From assembly GCA_022566315.1 (NCBI GenBank), contig JADFJC010000004.1, positions 20,176 through 84,175 on the forward strand: 64,000 nt of DNA, given 5' to 3'. Positions 43,500 to 52,410 of the stretch are shown here, one piece after another. The stretch comes from Planctomycetota bacterium. GTDB lineage: Bacteria > Planctomycetota > Phycisphaerae > Sedimentisphaerales > Anaerobacaceae. Under the pieces are notes generated by a model that searched no databases, was not told where the DNA came from, and saw nothing but the letters and a program-made list of their open reading frames with translations. Both the position numbers and the translations under genes were made by a program. Position 1 is the stretch's first letter. Each line of letters begins with the position of its first letter.

Positions 43500-44048
43500 T
43501 TAGTGCCAATCGCTTGGGTAGTAGATAGATTCAGGCTGAATGTGAAACTTTCTGCACAGTCCATCCAGGAGTGTTTCTATCCTCTTTATCTGGCAATCGG
43601 TTAGGTGTGTGGTTTTGCCGTCGGCTATGACACAAATTCGGATAGTTTGACTGCTGCCGTACCAGGTTTGGTCTGGAATGAGCGGCCATTGTCTTTGCCA
43701 CTTTTCTGTTGGCTGTATTTGTCCGTCTTCGCCGTCACGGCCGTTGCATAAACAGAAGTGGAAGTTGGCATCCTCAGGACCAGCCAGGCCACTGAGCAGG
43801 GCCAATTGCTCTATATTGCCGGCATTGGTGCCGCTGTAGTAAATTTCGATGCGGTTCCAGCGGTCTGGGGATTGAGCAGCCCGGGAGGAAATAGCTTTTT
43901 GGACAGGGTCGAGCCGATAATATGTCCAAAGAGAAAATGGGCCGGCAGATGGGGGATTATGGCCCAGGGCCATTAAGATTATCGCCCCGATTGTCATCGA
44001 AGCCAGCAGTGTCGCTAAGACTTTTGTTACTCTTGCCTGATTCGGCAT
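43500..44048 (-). CDS. Degenerate peptidoglycan-amidase-like membrane protein
   Basis: 182 residues from the ATG at 44048 (AAGGA seven bases upstream); the longer frame starts inside palindromic repeats. An N-terminal membrane helix (about 8-28) is followed by WNRIEIYYSGTNAGNIEQLA, FHFCLCNGRDGEDGQIQPTEKWQRQ, and IRICVIADGKTTHLTDCQIKRIETLLDGLCRKFHI. These match the order of amidase_2/PGRP domains of planctomycetes (IVIHHS, FHFVIGNG-GDG-I, IGICLVG, LT--Q---L). The zinc His residues of the first strand are replaced by Tyr and the last motif reads YYPSDWH. A binding-only role is possible. Assignment is tentative. Confidence 0.5.
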   Translation of the reverse strand: MPNQARVTKVLATLLASMTIGAIILMALGHNPPSAGPFSLWTYYRLDPVQKAISSRAAQSPDRWNRIEIYYSGTNAGNIEQLALLSGLAGPEDANFHFCLCNGRDGEDGQIQPTEKWQRQWPLIPDQTWYGSSQTIRICVIADGKTTHLTDCQIKRIETLLDGLCRKFHIQPESIYYPSDWH

Positions 44049-44089
44049 AGTCTCGTCCTTGAGCAGGCCAACGGCCTGTACTATACCAA

Positions 44090-44130
44090 ACCCGCCTGTG
44101 GCGGGTCGTTTCAGTCCCGATTTATCGGGA
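44090..44130. repeat. Two adjacent palindromes (GGCGGGT and TCCCGAT types)
   Basis: Two palindrome families found separately elsewhere stand 8 bases apart here. In the minus direction they form the leader region of the amidase-like gene. Confidence 0.72.
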
Positions 44131-44159
44131 TTACGAAATACCATCCTTGAAATAACGTG

Positions 44160-44212
44160 AGCTAAAGTGAACTAAAGTTAAGAAAACAAATAACTTTAGG
44201 CACTTTACACTC
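44160..44212. repeat. CACTTTAG interspersed repeat
   Basis: GCTAAAGTGAACTAAAGT, then an AT-rich centre, then AACTTTAGGCACTTTACACT. Inverted halves, as in the other copies. Confidence 0.68.
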
Positions 44213-44453
44213 TATACTCCCTTATACAGTAAACATCGGCACCTACCTACGAATTACTCCAAATTTTGCCAAAAATTCTCTAATTTATCTTTACTGGTTC
44301 CCAGAACCGCAGCTTCGTCCGAAAAGAATGGGAACATACTCTGGATTTTTCGGATGCTGCAAGTTTTTTCTAAGACATGAAAAACAAAAACCTCACAAGT
44401 AGCCTGTTATAAATATGTTGATTTATGTGATTATGGTCTGTAACATTTGCTTT

Positions 44454-46511
44454 ATGACAAGTCATTTAGAAACAGGAAAAAAAGAAGCGGCGTTAGAATA
44501 CGATTCCTATCAAGATGGATTTCGTTCGCTATCCGCTGAGCAAATCGCTCAATTGACTCACCAGGGGTGCAGCAGTGAGGACTGGTCGAAGGTCCGTGTT
44601 GCCGATGGCTTCGATGCAGGGCGAGTAAAATCGACACATTTTTGCGGGCAGGTAAAGTTGGGGGTGTTTGAAAAGCAGGTCTCATTTTTTGGCGGTGTTA
44701 AGAAGCCGGCCGGGATTAGTAACGCCACGATTCACAACTGCACAATCGGCAACAACGTATATCTAAGTCAGGTAAGGAACTACATCGCCAACTATATAAT
44801 CGAAGACGATGTGGTGATAGATAATATTGACCTGCTCGCGGTGGAAGGGGACCCCCCCACTACATTCGGAAATGGTACTGAGGTTGCAGTTGTTAATGAA
44901 GCCGGCGGCAGAGAGATACCGATTTATGACCATTTATCGGCCCATACGGCTTATATAACAGCGTTTTATCGCCATCGGCCGGAAGTAATTGAGAAGCTGC
45001 AGAAAATGATAGCCGACTACACCGCCTCTGTTACCAGCTCTATGGGTGTTGTGGGCGAAGGGAGCCGGCTTATTAACTGCCGAATTATCAAGAACGTCAA
45101 AATAGGTCCCGCAAGCGTGATAGAGGGTGTGAGCAGATTGGAAAACGGCTCGGTCAATAGCTGCCCGGAGGACCCTGTTTATATTGGCCCCGGTGTTTTT
45201 GCAGAAGATTTTATTGTGTGCAGCGGCTCGAAGATTACGGATGGAACAATAATATATAAATGCTTTGTCGGCCAGGGCACTGTATTAGCCAAGCAGTATT
45301 CAGCGGAGAACTCAGTATTCTTTGCTAACTGCGGTGGTTTTCACGGCGAGGCCTGTTCGATATTTGCCGGGCCTTATACCGTAACACATCATAAGTCCAC
45401 GCTCTTAATCTCCGGGTTGTTTTCCTTTTTGAACGCCGGCAGCGGAACCAACCAGAGCAATCATATGTACAAACTTGGCCCGACCCATCAAGGCGTAATC
45501 GAGCGCGGCTCCAAGACCGCCAGCGATTCATATATACTCTGGCCGGCAAAAGTCGGGGCATTTACCATTGTGATGGGCCGACATTATAAGAACTCGGATA
45601 CTTCGGATTTGCCTTTTTCGTATCTTATTGAGCACGAAGATGAAAGTATTCTTGTTCCCGGCGTGAATTTACGCAACGTGGGGACGGTTCGGGACGCTCG
45701 AAAATGGCCGAGACGCGACAAGCGAAAAGACCCAAGGAAATTAGACTATATAAATTTCAAACTTTTAAGCCCATATACGATTCAAAAGATGCTCACCGGC
45801 TGTCAGTTGCTTGCGAACCTCAAAGCAACGTCCGGTGAGAACACCGACTACTTTACCTACAATAGTGTCAAGATTAAAAGCTCAGCGCTGAACAGAGGCA
45901 TTAAACTTTATCAGATGGGTATTGATAAATTCTTAGGCAATTGTCTGATGAAGCGGCTGGAAAACAAGCAGTTCAGGAGCGTTGATGAGCTTCGAGAGGT
46001 ATTGAAGCCGAAAACCAAGACAGGGCCCGGAAAATGGGTGGACCTGGCCGGCTTGTTTGCTCCGGAAGAAGCTGTGCAAAAGATGCTCTGCGATATTGAA
46101 AGCGGTATTATCAGCACATTAGAGCAGTTAACAGATGCATTTAAATCTATGTATGACAATTATCCTACATACGAATGGGCGTGGGCAGCCAACGTTTTGC
46201 AGCGGCGCTTGGGCAAAATGCTTGAGATGATAACGCCAAATGATATTATTGAGCTGGCAACGAAATGGAAGACGGCTGTGGTAGAACTTGACCGAATGCT
46301 TTATGCTGATACGAAAAAAGAATTTGCCGCTACCGCTCAAATCGGTTACGGGCTTGACGGCGGGAAAGAAACAAAGCAGGCCGATTTCAAACAGGTAAGG
46401 GGGACGTTTGAAGAAAATAGTTTCGTTCTGGAAATCGAAAAACATATAACCCGCAAAACAGCACTTGGCGACGAGCTTATCAGCCGAATGAAAAAACTGC
46501 GTGGAGGATAG
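44454..46511 (+). CDS. DUF4954 protein with left-handed beta-helix
   Basis: 685 residues from the ATG at 44454; an earlier start at 44415 is possible but gives a tail absent from the family. The family start SLSAEQIAQLTHQGCSSEDWSKV is clear. Many hexapeptide-type turns occur (ATIHNCTIGNNVYL, SRLINCRIIKNVKIGPASVI, TIIYKCFVGQGTVL), as in GlmU-type acyltransferase/nucleotidyltransferase beta-helices. The C-terminal third is helical. The family has no proven reaction. The neighbouring nagB gene and the GlmU-like fold suggest amino-sugar metabolism. A repeat-type hairpin follows the stop. Confidence 0.82.
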   Translation: MTSHLETGKKEAALEYDSYQDGFRSLSAEQIAQLTHQGCSSEDWSKVRVADGFDAGRVKSTHFCGQVKLGVFEKQVSFFGGVKKPAGISNATIHNCTIGNNVYLSQVRNYIANYIIEDDVVIDNIDLLAVEGDPPTTFGNGTEVAVVNEAGGREIPIYDHLSAHTAYITAFYRHRPEVIEKLQKMIADYTASVTSSMGVVGEGSRLINCRIIKNVKIGPASVIEGVSRLENGSVNSCPEDPVYIGPGVFAEDFIVCSGSKITDGTIIYKCFVGQGTVLAKQYSAENSVFFANCGGFHGEACSIFAGPYTVTHHKSTLLISGLFSFLNAGSGTNQSNHMYKLGPTHQGVIERGSKTASDSYILWPAKVGAFTIVMGRHYKNSDTSDLPFSYLIEHEDESILVPGVNLRNVGTVRDARKWPRRDKRKDPRKLDYINFKLLSPYTIQKMLTGCQLLANLKATSGENTDYFTYNSVKIKSSALNRGIKLYQMGIDKFLGNCLMKRLENKQFRSVDELREVLKPKTKTGPGKWVDLAGLFAPEEAVQKMLCDIESGIISTLEQLTDAFKSMYDNYPTYEWAWAANVLQRRLGKMLEMITPNDIIELATKWKTAVVELDRMLYADTKKEFAATAQIGYGLDGGKETKQADFKQVRGTFEENSFVLEIEKHITRKTALGDELISRMKKLRGG

Positions 46512-46540
46512 TGAACTGCAACACGATAAATACATGGTGA

Positions 46541-46576
46541 ATTAGTAGTGGCGGTTCGCGAACCGCCCCTACTAAT
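46541..46576. terminator. Long hairpin after the DUF4954 gene
   Basis: ATTAGTAG-TGGCGGTTCG-CGAACCGCCC-CTACTAAT: two nested inverted blocks forming a near-perfect 36-base hairpin. No T-run follows, so it may be a repeat used as a terminator or mRNA end rather than a strict intrinsic terminator. Confidence 0.55.
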
Positions 46577-46688
46577 CCATCAAATTAGATGCGGGCGGAC
46601 TAAAGAAGGGCGAGTAATGACGGAGCCTGGGTAAAACCCAGAGCTAAACAATAATGATAGGTTACTGTATTTAGACGAGGACAAATTT

Positions 46689-47504
46689 ATGAGAGTGATA
46701 ATTGAACCGGATTATGAATCGGCGGCCAAGTGGACTGCTAACTACGTAGCTAAGAGCATAAATAAATTTGGTCCGAGCCAGGCCAAACCTTTTGTGTTAG
46801 GTCTTCCCACAGGCTCTTCGCCACTGGGGATATACAAAGAGCTGATAACACTCAATAAAAAGGGCGTGGTTTCTTTCAAAGATGTTGTTACCTTTAATAT
46901 GGATGAGTATGTGAACCTGCCTGAGGAGCATCCTGAGAGCTATCATTCATTTATGTCGAACAACTTTTTCAGCCACATAGATATTCAAAAAGAGAATATC
47001 AACATCCTCAACGGCAATGCGCCGGACCTCGAAGCCGAGTGCGCGAGTTATGAGGAAAAAATAAAAAAGGCGGGGGGTATTAATCTCTTTCTCGGCGGTA
47101 TAGGCCCTGACGGCCATATAGCGTTTAATGAACCGGCTTCGTCATTGTCGTCAAGGACACGCGTTAAGAAACTGACTTATGATACCCTCGTGGCCAATTC
47201 GCGATTCTTCGATGATGACATTAACAAAGTACCCAAAACCGCCCTGACGGTGGGCGTAGGGACTGTTTTGGATGCCGATGAAGTGCTGATTATTGTCAAC
47301 GGCCATAACAAGGCCCGTGCTTTGCGACATGCCATCGAAGGGGGTGTAAATCATATGTGGACAATCAGCGCCCTGCAAATGCACCCGAAAGGCATTATCG
47401 TCTGCGATGAAGAAGCCACAGATGAGCTGAAGGTCGGCACCGTGAGATACTTTAAGAACATAGAATCAGACAATCTTGACCCGGCTACACTTTTGAAATC
47501 GTAA
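46689..47504 (+). CDS. nagB: Glucosamine-6-phosphate deaminase
   Basis: 271 residues, as in E. coli NagB. It converts glucosamine-6-phosphate to fructose-6-phosphate and ammonia. Blocks: [40 protein letters not shown] with the catalytic Asp/Glu, [30 protein letters not shown] with the His of [21 protein letters not shown] and [15 protein letters not shown]. Key residues are all present. It supports amino-sugar catabolism and lies 177 bases after the DUF4954 gene. Confidence 0.96.
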   Translation: MRVIIEPDYESAAKWTANYVAKSINKFGPSQAKPFVLGLPTGSSPLGIYKELITLNKKGVVSFKDVVTFNMDEYVNLPEEHPESYHSFMSNNFFSHIDIQKENINILNGNAPDLEAECASYEEKIKKAGGINLFLGGIGPDGHIAFNEPASSLSSRTRVKKLTYDTLVANSRFFDDDINKVPKTALTVGVGTVLDADEVLIIVNGHNKARALRHAIEGGVNHMWTISALQMHPKGIIVCDEEATDELKVGTVRYFKNIESDNLDPATLLKS

Positions 47505-47524
47505 CTGCTGATTCGAACGACGGG

Positions 47525-48667
47525 CTACCGGAGAACAGGTGCCGGCGTCAGTGGTGTTGGTTCTTTGCCGGGCGGATAGACTATGTTTGCCTCTGCCTTG
47601 AGCGATTCGAGATACTTTTTGGAGAATTCGGACTGTTTTTTCTGCGTTAGCTGTTTTATGATATTGTCCCTGGCCTGCTCAAACGAAGTGGTGCCGGCGT
47701 CCTTGTGGCCGGTAACTTTTATTATATGGTACCCGAATCGGGTCTCGACAATATCGCTGACCTTTCCTACTTCCAGCTCGAATGCAGCTTTTTCGAAAGG
47801 TGGTGCCATTTTGCCTCTGGGGAAGAAATCCAAATCGCCTCCTCGTGCTGCAGAGGGACCGTCTGAATTGGCTTTGGCTAATTCGGCAAAGTCGGCTCCG
47901 TCTTTGATTTGTTCAAGCAGGTCCTGAATCTTTGCTTTGGCTTGGTTTGGGTCGGCGTCGGGGTCAGTAGTATCAGGTGTTATGAGAATATGACTTGCTC
48001 TGACTTGTTCTTTTACTTCGAACTTCGTTGGGTTTTCATCGTAGTGCTTTTTGGCATCTTCTTCTGTAATATTTATTTTGCCGGCCCATTGAACTTCCAT
48101 AACTTTCCGATATGTCATTCCCTTTCGGGCTTGCTGTTTTAGCTCGTCAAAGTTTTGGCCGTATTCGGCTGTTTTCTTCTTGAACTCTTCCAATGATAAT
48201 GGCGGTCTCTGGGCAGCGGCCAATTCTGTGATCTGTTTAATCGCTTCTTCTTCGGTAACTACTATGTTGGCTTCTTTTGCCTTTTCATCCAGCAGCCGTC
48301 CGATAATTATTCTATCGAGGACATGTTGTCTGAGCTGTTTTTCTAATGTCTGAGCAAAGGCGGGCGGCAGTTGTTTGCCCTGTTGGGCCATTCTCTCAAG
48401 CTGCGGCTTGAGGAGTTTTTGTAGCTCGGCCTCGGTAATATCGGCACCGTTGACGGTTACAGCAACGCTGCCAGCGGGTTCTTCTGGGGCTTGGGGTTCG
48501 ACTAAATTGACGTCGGCTTTGGCTTCGGCTTCGATTTTGGCGGGGGCAGGTTGAGGTTTATTGGCATCGGCCTGCTCAGTGGACTTAGGCTTACAGCTTA
48601 AACCAAAAGCAGCAAAGAATACAACAACACAAACTAAAACTCTTTGGATAAAAACGAAACTACTCAT
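47525..48667 (-). CDS. Parvulin-type peptidyl-prolyl isomerase lipoprotein (PpiC/SurA-like)
   Basis: 380 residues from the ATG at 48667 (AAAGGACAAAATT upstream). Signal peptide with lipobox FGLSC (Cys ~23). A P/A/E-rich linker precedes a SurA-like N-terminal helical chaperone domain (about 70-200), and then one parvulin domain: VRASHILITPDTTDPDAD-NQAKAKIQDLLEQI, FAELAKANSDGPSAARGGDLDFFPRGKMAPPFEKAAFEL and FGYHIIKVTG. It assists folding of exported proteins. The end is Pro-rich. Confidence 0.92.
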   Translation of the reverse strand: MSSFVFIQRVLVCVVVFFAAFGLSCKPKSTEQADANKPQPAPAKIEAEAKADVNLVEPQAPEEPAGSVAVTVNGADITEAELQKLLKPQLERMAQQGKQLPPAFAQTLEKQLRQHVLDRIIIGRLLDEKAKEANIVVTEEEAIKQITELAAAQRPPLSLEEFKKKTAEYGQNFDELKQQARKGMTYRKVMEVQWAGKINITEEDAKKHYDENPTKFEVKEQVRASHILITPDTTDPDADPNQAKAKIQDLLEQIKDGADFAELAKANSDGPSAARGGDLDFFPRGKMAPPFEKAAFELEVGKVSDIVETRFGYHIIKVTGHKDAGTTSFEQARDNIIKQLTQKKQSEFSKKYLESLKAEANIVYPPGKEPTPLTPAPVLR

Positions 48668-48906
48668 AATTTTGTCCTTTCGCAACTTTAAAACACAAAA
48701 AAACCCTTCACTAAGGGCACATATTACTATTATCTCGCAAAAAAGCGAATGTGTCAAGGTATTTCCAAATTTCAATTGTCCGTGTTAGCTTGTGTATCTA
48801 ATTCTTTGTAATAATGCTAATAGAATGATAGAATATCGGCAGAAAATTGTCGGTAGATAACAATGAATTTTGCAGAACCCTTTGATAGCTGGTATAGGAG
48901 GTTTTT

Positions 48907-50211
48907 ATGGGCAATAATTCTGATAACAGGGTGATGATGACCGGCAGAGAACGGGTGCTCAAGGCGCTTAATTACGAACCTGTGGACCGTGTTCCTGTGG
49001 ACTTGGGCGGGACGCTCGGCACGGGAGCTCACGTCAGCGTTATCGCGAATCTGCGCCGGGCACTCGGTCTGGATAAGCCGGGAACTCCAGTAAAAGTTGT
49101 CGAGCCTTATCAAATGCTTGGTGAGGTTGCGGCTGATTTACGGGAGATGCTGGCGATTGACACGGTAAACCTGCCGGGGCCGAAGAACCATTTTGGTTTT
49201 GCGAATACGAACTGGAAGCCATGGAGAACCTTCGATGGTACGGATGTTCTGGTTCCGGATAAGTTCAATATCGAGCCGGAACCTAACGGCGATATTCTCC
49301 AGTACCCGCAAGGTGATAAATCCGTGCCGGCTTCGGGGCGGATGCCCAAAGGCGGATTCTATTTTGATGACATTATTCGCCAGGGGCCAATTGACGAAGC
49401 CGAGCTTGACCCGGCTGATAATCTTGAGGACTTTGTACTCGTCAGCGAAGAAGATTTAAAAATTTATGAGCAGCGGGCACGTGAGCTTTATGACAATACC
49501 GACCTTGCGATTACAGCAGGATTTCCGGGGACGTCTTTTGGGGACATAGCGCTGGTGCCGGCGGCTTTTCTGAAACATCCAAAAGGCATTCGTGATATTG
49601 AAGAGTGGTATATCAGTACGATTTCGCGAAGAGAATATGTTAGAGAGGTCTTTGCCGGTCAGGTGGAAATCGCTCTTAAGAATCTTGAGCGGATTTACCA
49701 GGCTGTTGGCAACAGAATACATGCTGTATGGCTGGATGGGACGGACCTGGCGGCACAAAATACATTGTTCTGCGGCCCGGATACATATAGGGAACTTTAT
49801 CTGCCATTCAGCAGGAAGCTTAACGACTGGATTCACACCCACACCGAATGGAAGACGATGAAACACTGCTGTGGGGGCTGTGAGCTGTTGATTGAGGGAT
49901 TCATCGAGGCCGGCTTCGATATTCTCAATCCCATTCAGACCTCAGCTAAGGGTATGGACCCACAACTTTTAGCTGATAAATACGGCGGCAGGATAATTTT
50001 CTGGGGCGGGGGTGTGGATACGCAACAGACGCTGCCGTTTGGTAAGCCCGAGCAGGTACGCCGGCAGGTTGCCGAACGAGTGCAGATATTCAACGCAAAG
50101 AGAGGTTTTGTATTCAGCACGGTTCATAATATTCAGTGCAATACGCCGATCGAAAATGTGCTGGCGATGTTTGAGGCATTGGGCAGAGAAGTAAAAGGAT
50201 TAGAGAATTAG
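48907..50211 (+). CDS. Uroporphyrinogen decarboxylase-family protein (methyltransferase-like)
   Basis: 434 residues. MTGRERVLKALNYEPVDRVPVDLGGT is the typical start of the URO-D/MtaA/CmuA group. The metal-binding pattern KHCCGGC near residue 320, ILNPIQTSAKGMDPQLLADKYGGRIIFWGGGVDTQQTLPFG, and the C-terminal VFSTVHNIQCNTPIENVLAMFEAL complete the barrel. True HemE lacks the HxC-C zinc arrangement, so a corrinoid-linked methyl transfer or related role fits better. Such paralogues are abundant in Planctomycetota. AGGAGG precedes the ATG by seven bases. It precedes the GH2 gene. Confidence 0.88.
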   Translation: MGNNSDNRVMMTGRERVLKALNYEPVDRVPVDLGGTLGTGAHVSVIANLRRALGLDKPGTPVKVVEPYQMLGEVAADLREMLAIDTVNLPGPKNHFGFANTNWKPWRTFDGTDVLVPDKFNIEPEPNGDILQYPQGDKSVPASGRMPKGGFYFDDIIRQGPIDEAELDPADNLEDFVLVSEEDLKIYEQRARELYDNTDLAITAGFPGTSFGDIALVPAAFLKHPKGIRDIEEWYISTISRREYVREVFAGQVEIALKNLERIYQAVGNRIHAVWLDGTDLAAQNTLFCGPDTYRELYLPFSRKLNDWIHTHTEWKTMKHCCGGCELLIEGFIEAGFDILNPIQTSAKGMDPQLLADKYGGRIIFWGGGVDTQQTLPFGKPEQVRRQVAERVQIFNAKRGFVFSTVHNIQCNTPIENVLAMFEALGREVKGLEN

Positions 50212-50236
50212 CGAATACCTATGGCATAAATTGAGA

Positions 50237-52408
50237 ATGAAGAAAAAAGTTATGAAAAGTAGAAAACAATCGTACCGAGCAAGCATAATATTGTCGTTAA
50301 TCACATTGAGTTTGTTCTTTAGCACTTACACAGCATATTGTGCAGAGAATACCGGCTCAAGGCGGATAATCAGCCTGGATGGGAGATGGGAAATCGCTGA
50401 AGGGGGTATGGATTCGGTTCCGAGAAGTTTCGAGCATAAGGTGCCGGTGCCGGGACTGGTTGATATGGCGAAGCCTTCTTTCGACGAAGTCGGCAAGAAA
50501 AGCGAAAAGCGTCAGGCGTTCTGGTATCGGCGTACATTCACTGTAGAAGGACGGATTCCAGCCGTTGCGATTTTGAAGATCCACAAAGCAAAGTATGGTA
50601 CGAAAGTGTTTCTCAACGGCAAATTGGTGGGCGAGCATCTGCCTTGCTTTACGCCTGCTCTGCTGGATGTAAAGAAATTTCTTAAGGGTTCAGGTAAGCA
50701 AAATGAATTAATCATACGGGTTGGTGCTAACCGTGAATCGCTGCCGAAAGATATGCCGACGGGCTGGGATTTTGAAAAATATCTTTATATACCAGGCATA
50801 TATGACTCTGTGAAACTGATTTTGACTGGTAAGCCGTATATAGTGAATGTGCAAACCGTTCCGGACATTTCGGCGGACAAGGTGAGGGTTGTAACGGAGG
50901 TGCAATGGCCCGCCAGGTCTGGACACGCTTCGGTCACATACGAAGTAACAGAAGTGAGTACAGGCAAGCTCATCGGCGCAGTAAAGGACTCTGGCATTGC
51001 TTTTTCGGGTGGCAAAACGACAAAGCTCGACGTTAGTATTCCAATAGAAGACTGCAAGCTATGGACCCCTGAGAATCCTTTTCTATATGAATTGAAGCTG
51101 AATACGGGCGACGATTGTGTGCAGGTTCGGTTTGGTATGCGGTCGTTTCGATTTGACAAAGAAAGTGGTCGGGCGATTTTGAACGGCAAGCCTTATTATA
51201 TGCGTGGAACGAATGTATGCGTATATCGTTTTTTCGAGGATGCCGAGCGGGGGGACAAGCCCTGGCGAAAAGAATGGGTTCGCCGGCTTCATCGGAAATT
51301 CAAGAGTATGCACTGGAATTCGATTCGGTATTGTATTGGTTTTCCGCCGGAGCTTTGGTACGAAATTGCTGATGAAGAAGGCTTTTTGATTCAGGATGAG
51401 TTTCCCATCTGGCTGCTCGGTAAAGCACCGGAAAATCCCACAAGCGAAAAGATAATTCCGGAATATACCGAATGGATGCGCGAGCGATGGAACCATCCGT
51501 GCGTTGTGATATGGGACGCACAGAACGAGAGCGTTACCGAGGAGACCGGTAAGGCGCTGAGGGCTGTGCGGCATTTGGATTTGTCGAATCGTCCGTGGGA
51601 TAACGGCTGGGCGGCACCTGAGAGTGATGTTGACTACCTTGAATCCCATCCGTATCTGTTTAGCAGGATTCAATGGGGTAGAGGAGACTTTCATTTGTCA
51701 GATTTGCTCAATACCTCCGGCAGACCCCATTTGAGAGATGCCCAGAAAGATTACAAGCTTCCAATTATAATCAATGAGTATGCGTGGTTGTGGCTTAATC
51801 GTGATGGTACGACAACATGCTTAACAGATAAGGTGTATGAAAATTTGCTCGGGCCAAATTCGACCGTCGCTCAGCGGCGTTTGCTCTATGCACGTTACTT
51901 AGCTGCCTTGACCGAATTTTGGCGGTGTCATCGTGAATGTGCCGGTGTGCTTCATTTCTGCGGATTGGGGTATTCGCGAGCTGGTGATAAGCCCAGGCCC
52001 CAAGGTGGTGCGACGAGCGATCATTTCATCGACCTGGAAAAACTCACCTTCGAGCCTTATTTCGAGCAGTATGTTCGCGATGCCTTTTCGCCGGTGGGGT
52101 TGATGATTAATTTCTGGGACGAGAAGCTTACCGGCGGAACAGAGCGCCAGTTCGGTGTCTTTGTGATAAATGACCTGCATCATGACTGGAAAGGAACCGT
52201 TCGTTTTCTCGTTATGCGTGATGGGCGGATTGTCACTGAACAGTCGAAACGTTGTGCTGTCAGTGGTCTTGAGCGAGAGATTTTGTTATTTGAGCAAAGG
52301 ATTCCAGACAGAACAGGAGAATATCAGCTCGTTGCAGAATTAGTTGGAGCAAATAGTGCGGTAGTGCGTAGTCTGCGAGATTTCAAAATAGTATCATCGG
52401 AGAACTAA
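50237..52408 (+). CDS. Secreted GH2-family glycoside hydrolase
   Basis: 723 residues from the ATG at 50237 (other nearby Met or TTG starts are possible). Signal peptide about 1-34 (ends AYCA). Then the GH2 sugar-binding jelly roll (ISLDGRWEIAEGG...FWYRRTFTVEGR, KIHKAKYGTKVFLNGKLVGEH), an Ig-like domain, and the TIM barrel (YYMRGTNVCVYRFFEDAERG). The acid/base Glu is in VVIWDAQNESV (about 431) and the nucleophile is in IIINEYAW (about 514). Both are present. GH2 enzymes hydrolyse beta-galactosides, mannosides or uronides. The sulfatase gene starts three bases after the stop, so the target may be a sulfated glycan. Confidence 0.9.
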   Translation: MKKKVMKSRKQSYRASIILSLITLSLFFSTYTAYCAENTGSRRIISLDGRWEIAEGGMDSVPRSFEHKVPVPGLVDMAKPSFDEVGKKSEKRQAFWYRRTFTVEGRIPAVAILKIHKAKYGTKVFLNGKLVGEHLPCFTPALLDVKKFLKGSGKQNELIIRVGANRESLPKDMPTGWDFEKYLYIPGIYDSVKLILTGKPYIVNVQTVPDISADKVRVVTEVQWPARSGHASVTYEVTEVSTGKLIGAVKDSGIAFSGGKTTKLDVSIPIEDCKLWTPENPFLYELKLNTGDDCVQVRFGMRSFRFDKESGRAILNGKPYYMRGTNVCVYRFFEDAERGDKPWRKEWVRRLHRKFKSMHWNSIRYCIGFPPELWYEIADEEGFLIQDEFPIWLLGKAPENPTSEKIIPEYTEWMRERWNHPCVVIWDAQNESVTEETGKALRAVRHLDLSNRPWDNGWAAPESDVDYLESHPYLFSRIQWGRGDFHLSDLLNTSGRPHLRDAQKDYKLPIIINEYAWLWLNRDGTTTCLTDKVYENLLGPNSTVAQRRLLYARYLAALTEFWRCHRECAGVLHFCGLGYSRAGDKPRPQGGATSDHFIDLEKLTFEPYFEQYVRDAFSPVGLMINFWDEKLTGGTERQFGVFVINDLHHDWKGTVRFLVMRDGRIVTEQSKRCAVSGLEREILLFEQRIPDRTGEYQLVAELVGANSAVVRSLRDFKIVSSEN

Positions 52409-52410
52409 AA

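Larger units (their letters stand above)
44049..44453. other. Intergenic region with palindromes and CACTTTAG repeat
   Basis: About 400 bases: ACCCGCC-TGT-GGCGGGT (44090-44106) directly followed by TCCCGAT-TT-ATCGGGA (44115-44130), then a CACTTTAG-family copy (44160-44210) and AT-rich DNA. No gene besides the possible upstream extension of the DUF4954 frame. Confidence 0.6.
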
